Positions 50,943 through 62,792 of a stretch of 64,000 bases of DNA are shown here, piece by piece. Origin of the DNA: an uncultured Mitsuokella sp. GTDB taxonomy: Bacteria > Bacillota > Negativicutes > Selenomonadales > Selenomonadaceae. The notes beneath the pieces are model-generated. The model worked only from the letters and a program-made list of their open reading frames with translations, was not told the origin of the DNA and did no database searches. Each line of letters opens with the position of its first letter. The stretch's first letter is position 1. Both the position numbers and the translations under genes were made by a program. Where the stretch lies: assembly GCA_945873115.1 (NCBI GenBank), contig CAMCBT010000001.1, forward strand, positions 1 to 64,000, in the 5' to 3' direction.

Positions 50943-51743
50943 ATGGGTCTTACCGTAGAACATCTCTGTATTTCCATCCAGGGGCATGCTATTCTAAAGA
51001 ATGTGTCCCATCGCTTCACGGAGGGGGCCCGCACCTCCATCATAGGCCCAAATGGCGCGGGAAAATCGACGCTTTTAAGGGCACTTGCGGGCATACAGCC
51101 TACTTCCTCGGGCCGTGTGCTTCTAAATGGGAAGGACATCCATGGAATGACGCGCAAGCACCTGTCGAGAAGCATTGCGATTCTTCCTCAGGGAGCAGAG
51201 GCCCCGCAGGCTACGACGGTGGAGCAGCTGGTGGGCTTTGGAAGGTTTCCCTATCATTCCCTGTTCGGGAAAAACGATGCAAAAAAGGACAGGGAGGTGG
51301 TGGAATGGGCCCTCGCAATCGCCCATGTGGAAGCACTGCGGAAGCGGGAGGTCCATTCCCTCTCCGGGGGAGAGCGCCAGCGCGCATTCCTTGCAATGGT
51401 GCTGGCCCAGCAGCCCAAAATCCTGCTCCTCGATGAGCCCACCACATATCTCGATATCGCCCATCAGCTGGAAGTGATGAACATCATTAGAGAGGTCAAT
51501 AATAAATATGGCATAACAGTCATCATGGTGCTCCATGATATGAATCACGCCCTTCAGTTTTCCGATGAAATCGTGATTATAAAGGATTGTGGAATATTTG
51601 CGAGCGGAGCTCCAAAGGTCATCATGACGGAGAAGACGATTGCGGAGGTCTTTGGCGTCCAGGTGGACACCTTTGTCAATCGCACGGGAAAGATGGTACT
51701 CTCTCCCCTTCGCCTTGTGGATGAGGCAGGCAAGGGAAGATGA
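50943..51743 (+). CDS. ABC transporter ATP-binding protein (FecE/BtuD type)
   Basis: The 266-residue ATPase has Walker A GPNGAGKSTLLRALAG, Q-loop ILPQGAEAP, signature LSGGERQRAFLAMVLAQ, Walker B ILLLDEPTTYLD and H-loop MVLHDMNHA. With the permease one base upstream it powers import of a metal chelate. The Fur and Feo genes in this window give a general iron context but no direct link. Confidence 0.92.
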   Translation: MGLTVEHLCISIQGHAILKNVSHRFTEGARTSIIGPNGAGKSTLLRALAGIQPTSSGRVLLNGKDIHGMTRKHLSRSIAILPQGAEAPQATTVEQLVGFGRFPYHSLFGKNDAKKDREVVEWALAIAHVEALRKREVHSLSGGERQRAFLAMVLAQQPKILLLDEPTTYLDIAHQLEVMNIIREVNNKYGITVIMVLHDMNHALQFSDEIVIIKDCGIFASGAPKVIMTEKTIAEVFGVQVDTFVNRTGKMVLSPLRLVDEAGKGR

Positions 51744-51771
51744 GGTTCTTTCCGCCTCTCAGGACTGGAAT

Positions 51772-51800
51772 TTGCAACGCATGGCGTATGATGGTATAAT
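51772..51800 (+). promoter_or_regulatory. sigma-A promoter of pncB
   Basis: TTGCAA (51772-51777), a 17-base spacer and TATAAT (51795-51800), 43 bases before the pncB start. Confidence 0.7.
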
Positions 51801-51842
51801 CGAACCAGATTTTTCGGGAATATTTGCAGGCAAGGTGGGTAT

Positions 51843-53303
51843 ATGACACAGTTTGACCAGCGCAACATTACGATGATGATGGATTTTTACGAGCTGACAA
51901 TGGCAAATGGCTACTTCGCCAACCAGGACAAGGATAAGCGCGTGGCCTTCGATGTATTTTATCGTGCGAATCCGGATGAGGGCGGATTCGCTATTTTTGC
52001 TGGTCTTGCCCAGGTCATCGAGTATGTGGAAAATATGACCTTTTCCCCTGAGGATGTGGAATATTTCCGGCAGCAGGGAGTCCTTTCCGAGGAATTCCTG
52101 GCATATCTGGAGAATTTTCGCTTTACGGGGGATATTTATGCCATGCCAGAGGGGACAATCATGTACCCCAATGAGCCCATTCTGACGGTCGTGGCGCCCC
52201 TCATCGATGCGCAGCTGGTGGAGACGGCCATCCTGGCACAAATCAATCACCAGTCCTTGATTGCCACAAAGGCGCGGCGTATATGCTACGCTGCCAAGGG
52301 ACGGGCGGTATCGGATTTTGGCGCCCGCAGGGCCCACAATGTGGACGCTGCGACCTACGGGGCCAGGGCGGCCTATATCGGCGGCGTGGCAGGGACGGCC
52401 ACCTGCTCGGCAGGCCAGATGTTTCATATCCCCGTGTCCGGGACCATGGCCCATAGCTGGGTCATGTTTTATCAGGATGAGTTCGAAGCCTTCAAGAAAT
52501 ATGCCCAGGCGTATCCCGATGGAACCGTGCTCCTGGTGGATACCTACGATGTCATCCACTCCGGCATCCCCAATGCCATCCGCGTGGCAAAGGAGGTTTT
52601 GGAGCCCATGGGGAAGCGGCTCCTTGGCATCCGCATCGACTCGGGAGATCTCGCCTACCTTTCAAAGCGTGTCCGACGCATGCTGGATGGGGCGGGGCTT
52701 TCGGACTGCAAGATTATCGTATCGAACAGCCTCGATGAGGTGACGGTGAGCTCGCTCTTGCTGCAGGGGGCCTGCATCGATGGCTTTGGTATCGGCGAGC
52801 GGCTCATCACGGCAAAATCCGAGCCGGTTTTCGGCGCGGTATACAAGCTTGCAGCAGTGGAGGAGGAGGAGGGATCCTTCCAGCCTCGCATCAAGGTATC
52901 GGAAAATGTCGAGAAGATTACGAACCCCGGGCTCAAGGAGCTCTATCGCATCTACGACGAGGATGGCCATGCCGTCGCCGATATGATTGCGGTGGCGGGA
53001 GAAACGGTGGATTTATCCCAGCCCTATCACTATATCGATCCGCAGAAGCCTTGGAAAAATCGGAAGTTCGAGGGCTGCACCGCAAAGAATCTGCGGCGTA
53101 AGTTTGTCGAGAAGGGCAAGCGCACGGAGACGCTTCCTCCCATCGAGGAAATCCGTAGCTATGTAAAGGAGCAGCTCCAGCATGAGATATGGGAAGAGGA
53201 GCAGCGCTTTGAAAATCCGCATCGTCATTATATCGATATGACGCCGGACTACTATGAGCTCAAGATGGATCTTTTGACGGAAACGCGCCGCAAGCATGGG
53301 TGA
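51843..53303 (+). CDS. pncB: nicotinate phosphoribosyltransferase
   Basis: This 486-residue enzyme salvages nicotinate into NaMN with PRPP and ATP. It starts FDQRNITMMMDFYELTMANGY, contains SDFGARRAHNVDAATYGARA, the substrate loop GTATCSAGQMFHIPVSGTMAHSW (with the catalytic His) and IRIDSGDLAYLSKRVR. The length fits the Firmicutes subgroup. GCAAGGTGGG precedes the ATG. aroE follows, with its start five bases past the pncB stop. Confidence 0.94.
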   Translation: MTQFDQRNITMMMDFYELTMANGYFANQDKDKRVAFDVFYRANPDEGGFAIFAGLAQVIEYVENMTFSPEDVEYFRQQGVLSEEFLAYLENFRFTGDIYAMPEGTIMYPNEPILTVVAPLIDAQLVETAILAQINHQSLIATKARRICYAAKGRAVSDFGARRAHNVDAATYGARAAYIGGVAGTATCSAGQMFHIPVSGTMAHSWVMFYQDEFEAFKKYAQAYPDGTVLLVDTYDVIHSGIPNAIRVAKEVLEPMGKRLLGIRIDSGDLAYLSKRVRRMLDGAGLSDCKIIVSNSLDEVTVSSLLLQGACIDGFGIGERLITAKSEPVFGAVYKLAAVEEEEGSFQPRIKVSENVEKITNPGLKELYRIYDEDGHAVADMIAVAGETVDLSQPYHYIDPQKPWKNRKFEGCTAKNLRRKFVEKGKRTETLPPIEEIRSYVKEQLQHEIWEEEQRFENPHRHYIDMTPDYYELKMDLLTETRRKHG

Positions 53304-53308
53304 AGAAT

Positions 53309-55334
<2,026 letters not shown>

Positions 55335-55368
55335 GTATTAAGAAAGCTAAATAAAAAGGAGTGTAAAT

Positions 55369-55671
55369 ATGGATTCGGAAATGATGACATCCTTTGGGAC
55401 ATGGGCACCCATTCTTCTCATGGTATTGATTTTTTACTTCTTGCTGTATCGGCCGCAGAAAAAGGCGCAGAAAAAGCGGCAGGATATGATCAACGCACTG
55501 AAGAAGGGGGCACGGGTTGTCACCCTCGGCGGAATTTATGGTACGGTTGTCTCTGTGGGAGACAATACGTTGAAGCTTGAAATTGCAAAGGGGGTCGTCA
55601 TTGAGATTGCTAGGGCAGGCATCAGCAGCATAGTCTCCGACAAGGAGGCAGAAACGGAAGAGAATGCGTAA
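55369..55671 (+). CDS. yajC: preprotein translocase subunit YajC
   Basis: The 100-residue single-pass membrane protein has helix PILLMVLIFYFLLYRPQKKA, followed by the family motif KKRQDMINALKKGARVVTLGGIYGTV. It joins SecDF-YidC as an accessory of the Sec channel. AAAAGGAG precedes the ATG. A folate gene separates it from secD. Confidence 0.95.
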   Translation: MDSEMMTSFGTWAPILLMVLIFYFLLYRPQKKAQKKRQDMINALKKGARVVTLGGIYGTVVSVGDNTLKLEIAKGVVIEIARAGISSIVSDKEAETEENA

Positions 55672-55680
55672 GGAAAGGCG

Positions 55681-56301
55681 ATGAGGCAGCCCATGGAAGC
55701 AAAGAAGATGCTGCGAAGATCTGCATTGGCTGCAAGGCGGGCCCTCACGGCAGAGACTCGGAAGGATGCCTCAGAGGCAATTATCGAAAAACTGCTTTCG
55801 GAGAAGGCCTATCAGAGGGCAAGTATAATTTTTGCTTATGCAGCCATGCCGGAGGAGGTACAGCTTGATATCTTTCTCCAGCAGGCCCTTTGCGATGGGA
55901 AGGTCGTAGGCATCCCGCTTATCACAGGGAAGGGAAGGATGGAGGCGGTACGCCTCCATCATCTTGAGGAGCTGGAGCCGGATGCCTATGGGATTCGCTC
56001 TGTACCAAAGGCAAAGAGGATTCTTCTTGACCCGAAGGAAATCGACCTCGTGGCTGTGCCAGGCGTTGCCTTTGATCGAAATGGCGGACGTCTTGGAATG
56101 GGGGCGGGCTTCTATGATCGCTTTTTTTTCGAAAGGGCTGTGAGGGCCGAGCGCATAGCCCTTACCTTCGAGTGCCAGCTGGTGGAGCAGGTACCGACGG
56201 AGTCCCATGATGCCTTCGTAGATATCATCCTGACGGAGCAGCAACGGATTGTATGTCCAAATCATATGAGCAAAGGTAGTGAATCATTTGCGAAAAGATA
56301 A
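55681..56301 (+). CDS. 5-formyltetrahydrofolate cyclo-ligase
   Basis: This 206-residue ATP-dependent enzyme converts 5-formyl-THF to 5,10-methenyl-THF. Motifs: MLRRSALAARRALT at the N-terminus, IIFAYAAMPEEVQLD and the signature VAVPGVAFDRNGGRLGMGAGFYDRFF. It lies nine bases after yajC and overlaps secD by about 14 bases, so it is expressed with the Sec genes. The function is unrelated to secretion; the insertion into the yajC-secD pair is noteworthy. Confidence 0.93.
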   Translation: MRQPMEAKKMLRRSALAARRALTAETRKDASEAIIEKLLSEKAYQRASIIFAYAAMPEEVQLDIFLQQALCDGKVVGIPLITGKGRMEAVRLHHLEELEPDAYGIRSVPKAKRILLDPKEIDLVAVPGVAFDRNGGRLGMGAGFYDRFFFERAVRAERIALTFECQLVEQVPTESHDAFVDIILTEQQRIVCPNHMSKGSESFAKR

Positions 56302-57547
56302 CCTGATCAAACTGATTGCTTGTGTCGTGGCAATCGTCGCACTTTTTGTCTTCTTCGTGAAGCCACTGTCCAATTCCATACGGCAGGGGCTCGATCTTCA
56401 GGGAGGTACCCATGTGGTCCTGGAGGCAGAGGATACGGAGGCCGCTAAGGTCAATGATGATGCGATGAACCGGGTCGTGACCATCATGGAAAAGCGCGTC
56501 AATGCGCTGGGGCTTACGGAGCCGATTATCCAGCGGGAGGGAGAGAGGCGTGTCATCATCGAGCTCCCGGGAGTTAAGGATCCGGATGCGGCCATCAAGA
56601 CCATCGGCAAGACAGCCATGCTGGAGTTCAAGGATGAGGATGGAAATACGGTCCTCACGGGTACCGACCTTAAGGATGCACAGGCCTCCACAAACCAACA
56701 GACGGGCCAGAATGTGGTCAACCTTGAATTCTCCGATGAGGGGGCCAAGAAGTTTGCCGACCTCACGACGAAAAATGTGGGCCGAACCATTGCCATTCTT
56801 CTCGATGGGGAAGTCCTGACGGCACCGAATGTCCGGGAGCCGATTCTCGGTGGCAAGGCGGAAATTTCTGGGCAGAAATCCCTGGAGGAGGCCCAGAATC
56901 TCGCCGTAGTCCTTCGGAGCGGCGCACTTCCCGTGAAAGTCAACATCATCGAGACCCGCACCGTCGGCCCGTCCCTCGGTCAGGATTCCAAGGACAAGTC
57001 TCAGGTCGCCTTCGTCATTGGCCTTGGTGCTGTCCTCGTATTTATGCTTCTCTTCTATCGTCTGTCAGGCTTTATTGCTGATATCGCCCTGATGGCTTAT
57101 ACGCTGATGCTGCTGGCCGCCCTTTATCTCCTGGATGCTACGCTGACGCTTCCCGGTGTTGCTGGCATTATCCTCACCATCGGCATGGCTGTTGATGCGA
57201 ACGTCTTGATTTTTGAGCATTTCAAGGAGGAGTATCAGATCCAGGGCAAGAGCCTGCGCCTTTCCATGGACGCAGGCTTCAAGCGAGCCTTTACGACCAT
57301 TTTCGATTCAAACATCACGACGATCATCGCAGCTGCCGTTTTGTTCTTCCTAGGGACGGGCACGATTCGTGGCTTTGCCATCACGCTGGGCCTTGGAACG
57401 CTGCTTTCCATGTTCACGGCCATCACGCTTACCCAGTACATGCTGAAGCTCTTAATCAACTCCAAAATTTTCGAGAATCCCGCAGCCTATGGCGCGACAG
57501 GCTTTATGCTATGGAAGAAGGAGGATTTGAAGAATGCAAAGGTTTGA
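56288..57547 (+). CDS. secD: protein translocase subunit SecD
   Basis: This 419-residue RND-type membrane protein works with SecF to use proton motive force in late protein export. It has six helices. Conserved parts: the N-terminal helix (LIACVVAIVALFVFFVKPL), GLDLQGGTHVVLEAED, the P1 domain, EISGQKSLEEAQNLAVVLRSGALP and IGMAVDANVLIFEHFKEE, the helix 4 motif. It is shorter than E. coli SecD, as in other Firmicutes. The frame opens with a GTG at 56279, but AAAGGTAG fits the TTG at 56288 better. It overlaps secF by 14 bases. Confidence 0.94.
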   Translation: MRKDNLIKLIACVVAIVALFVFFVKPLSNSIRQGLDLQGGTHVVLEAEDTEAAKVNDDAMNRVVTIMEKRVNALGLTEPIIQREGERRVIIELPGVKDPDAAIKTIGKTAMLEFKDEDGNTVLTGTDLKDAQASTNQQTGQNVVNLEFSDEGAKKFADLTTKNVGRTIAILLDGEVLTAPNVREPILGGKAEISGQKSLEEAQNLAVVLRSGALPVKVNIIETRTVGPSLGQDSKDKSQVAFVIGLGAVLVFMLLFYRLSGFIADIALMAYTLMLLAALYLLDATLTLPGVAGIILTIGMAVDANVLIFEHFKEEYQIQGKSLRLSMDAGFKRAFTTIFDSNITTIIAAAVLFFLGTGTIRGFAITLGLGTLLSMFTAITLTQYMLKLLINSKIFENPAAYGATGFMLWKKEDLKNAKV

Positions 57548-58442
57548 CATAGCAGGTCATCGAAAAATATGGTTCCTGCTGTCGGCACTCATCATCATTC
57601 CAGGGCTGATCTGCATGTTCGTCAAGGGATTTAATTTTGGAATTGACTTCACAGGCGGTACAATCCTTGATTTGAAGTTTGACAAGCCGGTGACGATAGC
57701 AGAGGTGCGCTCAAGTCTCGCAAAGCATGGTCTCGATGGAGCGACGATTCAGCTATCCGGCGCAGCCTCGGATGTGACCTCGTCCGATGATGTGATGATT
57801 CGCACGGCAGATCTAGAGGAAGAGGAGCGCAAGGAGGTCATGGCGACCCTCAAGGAGGATGTGGGCTCCTATACGGTTCTCCGAGAGGAAAAGGTGGGTG
57901 CGACCATTGGCGGCGAGCTCATCACAAATGCCGTTCTCGCCATGGTGGTGTCCTGGGCACTCATCATCCTCTATGTTGCCTATCGCTTTGAATTCAAGTT
58001 TGGCATAGCGGCTGTCCTGGCGCTCATCCACGATATCCTCGTGGTGCTTGCCGTCTTTTCCTTTACCCAGCGCCAGATTGATTCGTCCTTTATCGCGGCT
58101 CTTCTGACCATCGTGGGCTATTCCATCAATGATACGATTGTCATCTTTGACCGTATCCGCGAGAATCTGAAGCTTCACTTCCGGAAGGGCGGGAATATCG
58201 AGGAGCTGGTCAATCGCAGCATTTTCCAGACGCTTACCCGCTCCCTCTATACGGTTTTCACGGTGCTCTTCACCACGGCGGCCCTCTATTTCTTCGGGGG
58301 AGAGACAACGAAGGACTTTGCCTTTGCCCTTCTCGTGGGCTTCAGCGTTGGCTGCTATTCCTCTATCTTCATAGCAAGCCCGCTTTGGATGACCTTCCGC
58401 GAAATGAGCGGCAAGAAGCGTGTGCAGCCGGCTAGATCATAA
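57534..58442 (+). CDS. secF: protein translocase subunit SecF
   Basis: The 302-residue partner of SecD has the family motifs NFGIDFTGGTILDLKF, VGATIGGELITNAVLAM, ALIHDILVVLAVFS and SINDTIVIFDRIREN, with six helices. AAGGAGGA within secD serves the ATG at 57534. A weak hairpin follows at 58453-58476. Confidence 0.96.
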   Translation: MQRFDIAGHRKIWFLLSALIIIPGLICMFVKGFNFGIDFTGGTILDLKFDKPVTIAEVRSSLAKHGLDGATIQLSGAASDVTSSDDVMIRTADLEEEERKEVMATLKEDVGSYTVLREEKVGATIGGELITNAVLAMVVSWALIILYVAYRFEFKFGIAAVLALIHDILVVLAVFSFTQRQIDSSFIAALLTIVGYSINDTIVIFDRIRENLKLHFRKGGNIEELVNRSIFQTLTRSLYTVFTVLFTTAALYFFGGETTKDFAFALLVGFSVGCYSSIFIASPLWMTFREMSGKKRVQPARS

Positions 58443-58452
58443 TCATTGTGTA

Positions 58453-58480
58453 TGGGACTGTGTAAAGGCAGTCCCACTTT
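58453..58480 (+). terminator. possible terminator after secF
   Basis: TGGGACTG (58453-58460) pairs with CAGTCCCA (58469-58476), followed by CTTTT. It is a moderate hairpin with a short T-run, so read-through to recJ is possible. Confidence 0.5.
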
Positions 58481-58507
58481 TGGAATTTAATTGTCAGGAA
58501 AAGCCTT

Positions 58508-60505
58508 ATGATAAAAGAATGGGATCTAATGGAACCTGTGCCAAATGCCACAGCCTATGCCAAGGAAATCGGTGAATCGCCGCTGGTGGCGGGGATCCTG
58601 TGGCACCGTGGGATACGGACAAAGGAGGAAGCCTTGGCTTTTCTGCATCCGGATCGCAGCCCCTACAGCAACCCCTTTGAGATAAAGGATATGGATGTGG
58701 CAATCCAGAGAATCCAGAAAGCAATCCAGGAGAAGCAGCACATTACCGTATATGGGGATTATGATGTGGATGGAATGACGGCCACGTCCCTTTTGCTCAG
58801 GACTCTCAGGAAGGCTGGGGCAGAGGCGGATTTCTATATTCCCGACCGCATGCGGGAGGGCTATGGCTTCAATCGGGCAGCACTGGAGGAGCTTTCGGAG
58901 GCGACAGACCTCTTGGTTTCCGTGGACTGCGGCGTGGCCTCCGTGGAGGATGTGAAGGCTGTCGCGGAAAAGCTCGATATCATTATCACGGATCATCATC
59001 TGCCAGGATCCGCGCTTCCGCCCGCGCTCGCTGTCCTCAATCCCCATCGAGAGGACTGTCCGTCCAAGGAAAAGGAGCTTTGCGGTGTCGGTGTCGTATT
59101 CAAGCTCTGCCAGGCCCTTTGGACGGCCCTTGGAAAGGGGACCTTTGAGGAGGATCTGGAGCTGGTGACGATTGGCACGATTGCCGACCTCGTGCCTCTG
59201 CGGGGAGAGAATCGCAAGATTGTCAAAGAAGGGCTTTCCCGTATGCAAAACACAGGCAATAAGGGCATAGCGGCCCTTATCGAGGTGGCCGGACTCCAGG
59301 GCAAGGAAATCAATGCGGGCCATGTAGGTTTTATGCTGGCCCCACGCCTCAATGCCTCCGGCCGAATCGGGACGGCAAAAAAAGGTGTGGCACTCCTGAC
59401 CTCAGAGACTTCCTCCGAAGCGAGCCGCCTCGCTCTTGACCTTGACCTGCTCAATACGGAGAGACAGACCATTGAGCGCGACATACTGGAAAGGGCCATC
59501 CATTCCCTCGAAAAAGCAAGCGTAGAGGATATGCCTGCCCTCGTCGTGGCGGGAGAAGATTGGAATCCAGGCGTTATCGGCATCGTTGCTTCCCGTCTTG
59601 TGGATCACTACTACAAGCCTGCGATTGTCTTTGACATACAGGAGGATGGAACCTGCAAGGGCTCCTGCCGGAGCATCAAGGGACTCCATATGTTTGAGGC
59701 GCTTCAGGCAACAGCAGAGCATATCGAGCAGTTTGGAGGCCATGCCATGGCGGCAGGCCTCACGGTGAAGCGGGAAAAGCTCCCTGCCTTTCGGGCGGCG
59801 TTTTCGGCGTATTGCAAGGAGCATTTGACGGAGGAGGAATACATCCCGAAGGTGAGCGTCGAATCCGAGCTTGCGCCGAAGGATATCACATTTTCCCTTG
59901 TGGAGGATTTATCCCGCCTGGAGCCCTATGGCATGGAGAATCCCAAGCCCTTTTTTGGCTGTCGGTCTATGCGGGGGACGGAGGCAATGGCAATCGGCAA
60001 GGAAAAGCGTCATTTGCGGTTTCAGGCCGGGACGAAGGATGCCCCTGTAACGGCACTCATGTGGAATAAGGGGCATCTGGCGGGAATTGTCAATGCGGAA
60101 GCCATCGACATCGTATATGCTCCAAGTGTCAACGAATGGAATGGCCATAAGAGTCTGCAGTGCATCGTGAACTCGATGCAGCCAGCAGCCTCGGAGCGGG
60201 TCTTTCCCAATCGGGATATTCTCCTAGAGCTTTATCGCTATTTGCGTGGAATCTTCAAGAGAGACGGCAGAATCCCCTTTTCAGCCGAGACGCTTGCCCT
60301 TGACTATCGGAAGACTTCCCATATATCCTATTACACGATGTGCAAGGGCCTGCAGGTTTTTCAGGAGCTGGGCATTCTGCTATCCGATGCAGAAGAAATG
60401 TGCTACACTATGCCAGCACAAAGCAGCAAGCTGGATCTCATGACCTCGCCGACCTATAGACGAGGCATGCGTCATGTTGAGCTTATGGGAGGGACACGTG
60501 CATGA
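58508..60505 (+). CDS. recJ: single-stranded-DNA exonuclease RecJ
   Basis: This 665-residue 5'-3' exonuclease acts in recombination and repair. DHH motifs: ITVYGDYDVDGMTATSLL (motif I), VSVDCGVAS, IITDHHLPGS (DHH), GTIADLVPL, and the DHHA1 region with IEQFGGHAMAAGLTVKREKL. Length is between E. coli RecJ (577) and Bacillus RecJ (786). The C-terminal part after residue 550 contains an extra domain seen in the Firmicutes type. It overlaps rel by four bases; the apt gene often found between them in Firmicutes is absent. Confidence 0.95.
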   Translation: MIKEWDLMEPVPNATAYAKEIGESPLVAGILWHRGIRTKEEALAFLHPDRSPYSNPFEIKDMDVAIQRIQKAIQEKQHITVYGDYDVDGMTATSLLLRTLRKAGAEADFYIPDRMREGYGFNRAALEELSEATDLLVSVDCGVASVEDVKAVAEKLDIIITDHHLPGSALPPALAVLNPHREDCPSKEKELCGVGVVFKLCQALWTALGKGTFEEDLELVTIGTIADLVPLRGENRKIVKEGLSRMQNTGNKGIAALIEVAGLQGKEINAGHVGFMLAPRLNASGRIGTAKKGVALLTSETSSEASRLALDLDLLNTERQTIERDILERAIHSLEKASVEDMPALVVAGEDWNPGVIGIVASRLVDHYYKPAIVFDIQEDGTCKGSCRSIKGLHMFEALQATAEHIEQFGGHAMAAGLTVKREKLPAFRAAFSAYCKEHLTEEEYIPKVSVESELAPKDITFSLVEDLSRLEPYGMENPKPFFGCRSMRGTEAMAIGKEKRHLRFQAGTKDAPVTALMWNKGHLAGIVNAEAIDIVYAPSVNEWNGHKSLQCIVNSMQPAASERVFPNRDILLELYRYLRGIFKRDGRIPFSAETLALDYRKTSHISYYTMCKGLQVFQELGILLSDAEEMCYTMPAQSSKLDLMTSPTYRRGMRHVELMGGTRA

Positions 60506-62718
60506 CCGGAGAAGATAAGGGAAGCATTACGATAGAGCGTGTGCTGTCGACCGTCCATCAATATGCGCCAACGGCAGATCTGGGCCTCATTCGTCGCGCC
60601 TATGAGCTCTCCAGCCAGGCGCACAAGGGGCAATTCCGGGTCTCGGGGGAAGACTACATCATCCATCCCCTTCACGTGGCCTACATCCTGGCCCAGCTTC
60701 ATATGGACGATGCGACCATCAGCGCGGCCCTTCTGCATGATGTTGTGGAGGATACTCTCTATACGAATGAGCAGACGAAGGAGATCTTCGGCGAGGAAAT
60801 CGCCATGCTTATCGACGGTGTGACGAAGCTCGGCAAGCTGCAATACAAATCGAAGGAGCAGGCCCAGCTGGAAAGCTACCGCAAGATGTTCCTGGCCATG
60901 GCAAAGGACATCCGCGTCATTATGATAAAGCTGGCGGACAGGCTTCACAATATGCGCACGCTGAAATACATGCGGGTGGACAAGCAGAAGCGCATTGCCC
61001 AGGAGACCATAGAGATTTATGCGCCCCTTGCGAACCGTCTCGGCATCTCCAGCATCAAATGGGAGCTGGAGGACCTTTGCCTGCGATATCTGGAGCCGGA
61101 GTTTTATTATGAGCTGGTGGAAAGCGTCAAGCAGAAGCGCAGGGAGCGTCAGTCCTTCATCGATACCTCTGTCGCACAGATCCGCGAAAAGCTGGAGGAG
61201 GCAGGCATCAAGGCGGAGATAACGGGAAGGGCCAAGCATTTTTACAGCATCTATCGCAAGATGAAGCGGGGCCATAAGGACATCAGCGAGATATACGACT
61301 TGTCGGCTGTACGCGTCTTGGTGGACTCGGTGAAGGACTGCTATGGCGTGCTCGGCGTCATCCATGCCATGTGGAAGCCCATGCCCGGCCGCTTCAAGGA
61401 CTACATCGCCATGCCGAAGTCCAATGGCTATCAGTCTCTCCATACGACGGTCATGACCCGGGGTTATCCTCTGGAAATCCAGATACGCACCTTTGCCATG
61501 CACCAGATATCGGAGTATGGTGTCGCAGCCCATTGGAAATACAAGGAGTCCGGCAAGAGCATCCAGGCGGCCAGTGCCATGGACCAGAAGATGAGCTGGC
61601 TTCACCAGATGGTGAATCTCCAGAAGGACTTCAGCGATCCGAAGGAATATTTTGAGGCACTGAAGGTGGATGTCTTTTCAGATGAGGTTTTCGTCTTCAC
61701 GCCGAAGGGAGATGTTATCGATCTGCCGAAGGGATCCATCCCCATCGATTTTGCCTACAGAATTCATACAGAGGTGGGGCACCACTGCGTCGGTGCAAAG
61801 GTCAATGGGAAGCTTGTGCCACTGGAGTACAAGCTGAAAAATGGTGATATCGTTTCGGTCATCACGAACAAGGCGAATAATGGCCCAAGCCGGGACTGGC
61901 TCAACATCGTCGCCTCCTCGGAAACCCGCAGTAAGATCCGGTCCTGGTTCAAAAAGGAAAAGCGCGAGGAAAACGTGGAGCGGGGCCTTGAGCTCATAAA
62001 GGACGAGGCAAAACGCCTCGGCTACGCGCCGAAGGTGCTCCTGAAGGAAGGGCGCCTGCAGAAGGTGGCAGAAAAGCTGAACGTCCAGACGGAGGAGGAC
62101 CTTCTGGCGGCGCTCGGCTATGGGGGTGTTGCGCTCCCTGGAGTCATCGCGAAGCTCATAGAGCTCTACAAGAAGGACATGCAGGAGGCAACACCGCCCG
62201 ATGTATCGAAGCTCCTGTCCGAGCTCAAGACACCCCAGCATGGAAAGAGCAAGAAGGGCAGTCATGGCATCCTGGTGGCGGGCGAAAGCGGCCTCATGGT
62301 CCGTTTGGCAGGGTGTTGTAGCCCAATCCCTGGGGATGAAATCATAGGCTATATCACACGAGGACGCGGGGTATCTGTCCATCGCGCCGACTGTCCCAAT
62401 GTGCTCAAGGATACAGACTTTTCCCGCATGATAGAGGTAAGCTGGGATGTAGGGCTTGACAAGGAGTATACCGTAGAGCTGGAAATCGTCTGCAACGATA
62501 AAAGCGGCGTCCTGGCAGAGCTCCTCGCCGTTCCGTCAGAGCTCAAGATCAACATCCGCAGTGTCAACGCGAATCCAAATCGAAGCAACAAGACCTCAAG
62601 CGTCGTCATGGGGCTCAATGTCAAGAGCGCGGGGGATGTGGAAAAGCTCATGACGCGTTTTCGCCGCCTGAAGGATGTCTATAGCGTATCCCGGGCGATG
62701 GGACGGAATGGCTGTTAA
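60502..62718 (+). CDS. relA: bifunctional (p)ppGpp synthetase/hydrolase Rel
   Basis: The 738-residue stringent-response enzyme has four parts. An HD hydrolase domain contains ALLHDVVEDTLY near residue 75. The synthetase has YRKMKRGHKDISEIYDLSAVR and RFKDYIAMPKSNGYQSLHT; its RFKD form is the one found in bifunctional Rel/SpoT rather than RelA. The TGS domain has VFTPKGDVIDLPKGS. The C-terminal ACT domain follows a Cys-rich CCSPIPGDEIIGYITRGRGV. Both catalytic sites look intact. It is coupled to recJ by an ATGA overlap. Confidence 0.95.
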   Translation: MTGEDKGSITIERVLSTVHQYAPTADLGLIRRAYELSSQAHKGQFRVSGEDYIIHPLHVAYILAQLHMDDATISAALLHDVVEDTLYTNEQTKEIFGEEIAMLIDGVTKLGKLQYKSKEQAQLESYRKMFLAMAKDIRVIMIKLADRLHNMRTLKYMRVDKQKRIAQETIEIYAPLANRLGISSIKWELEDLCLRYLEPEFYYELVESVKQKRRERQSFIDTSVAQIREKLEEAGIKAEITGRAKHFYSIYRKMKRGHKDISEIYDLSAVRVLVDSVKDCYGVLGVIHAMWKPMPGRFKDYIAMPKSNGYQSLHTTVMTRGYPLEIQIRTFAMHQISEYGVAAHWKYKESGKSIQAASAMDQKMSWLHQMVNLQKDFSDPKEYFEALKVDVFSDEVFVFTPKGDVIDLPKGSIPIDFAYRIHTEVGHHCVGAKVNGKLVPLEYKLKNGDIVSVITNKANNGPSRDWLNIVASSETRSKIRSWFKKEKREENVERGLELIKDEAKRLGYAPKVLLKEGRLQKVAEKLNVQTEEDLLAALGYGGVALPGVIAKLIELYKKDMQEATPPDVSKLLSELKTPQHGKSKKGSHGILVAGESGLMVRLAGCCSPIPGDEIIGYITRGRGVSVHRADCPNVLKDTDFSRMIEVSWDVGLDKEYTVELEIVCNDKSGVLAELLAVPSELKINIRSVNANPNRSNKTSSVVMGLNVKSAGDVEKLMTRFRRLKDVYSVSRAMGRNGC

Positions 62719-62734
62719 GATGTGTGTTTTCTCG

Positions 62735-62763
62735 TTGTAAAAGAGACTTCATTTTGCTATAAT
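62735..62763 (+). promoter_or_regulatory. sigma-A promoter of fur-hemZ
   Basis: TTGTAA (62735-62740), a 17-base spacer and TATAAT (62758-62763), 30 bases before the fur start. The AT-rich sequence around the -10 could include a self-regulatory site, but I see no clear palindrome. Confidence 0.65.
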
Positions 62764-62792
62764 TTAATGACGTTTAGAAAGAAGGTAGTATT

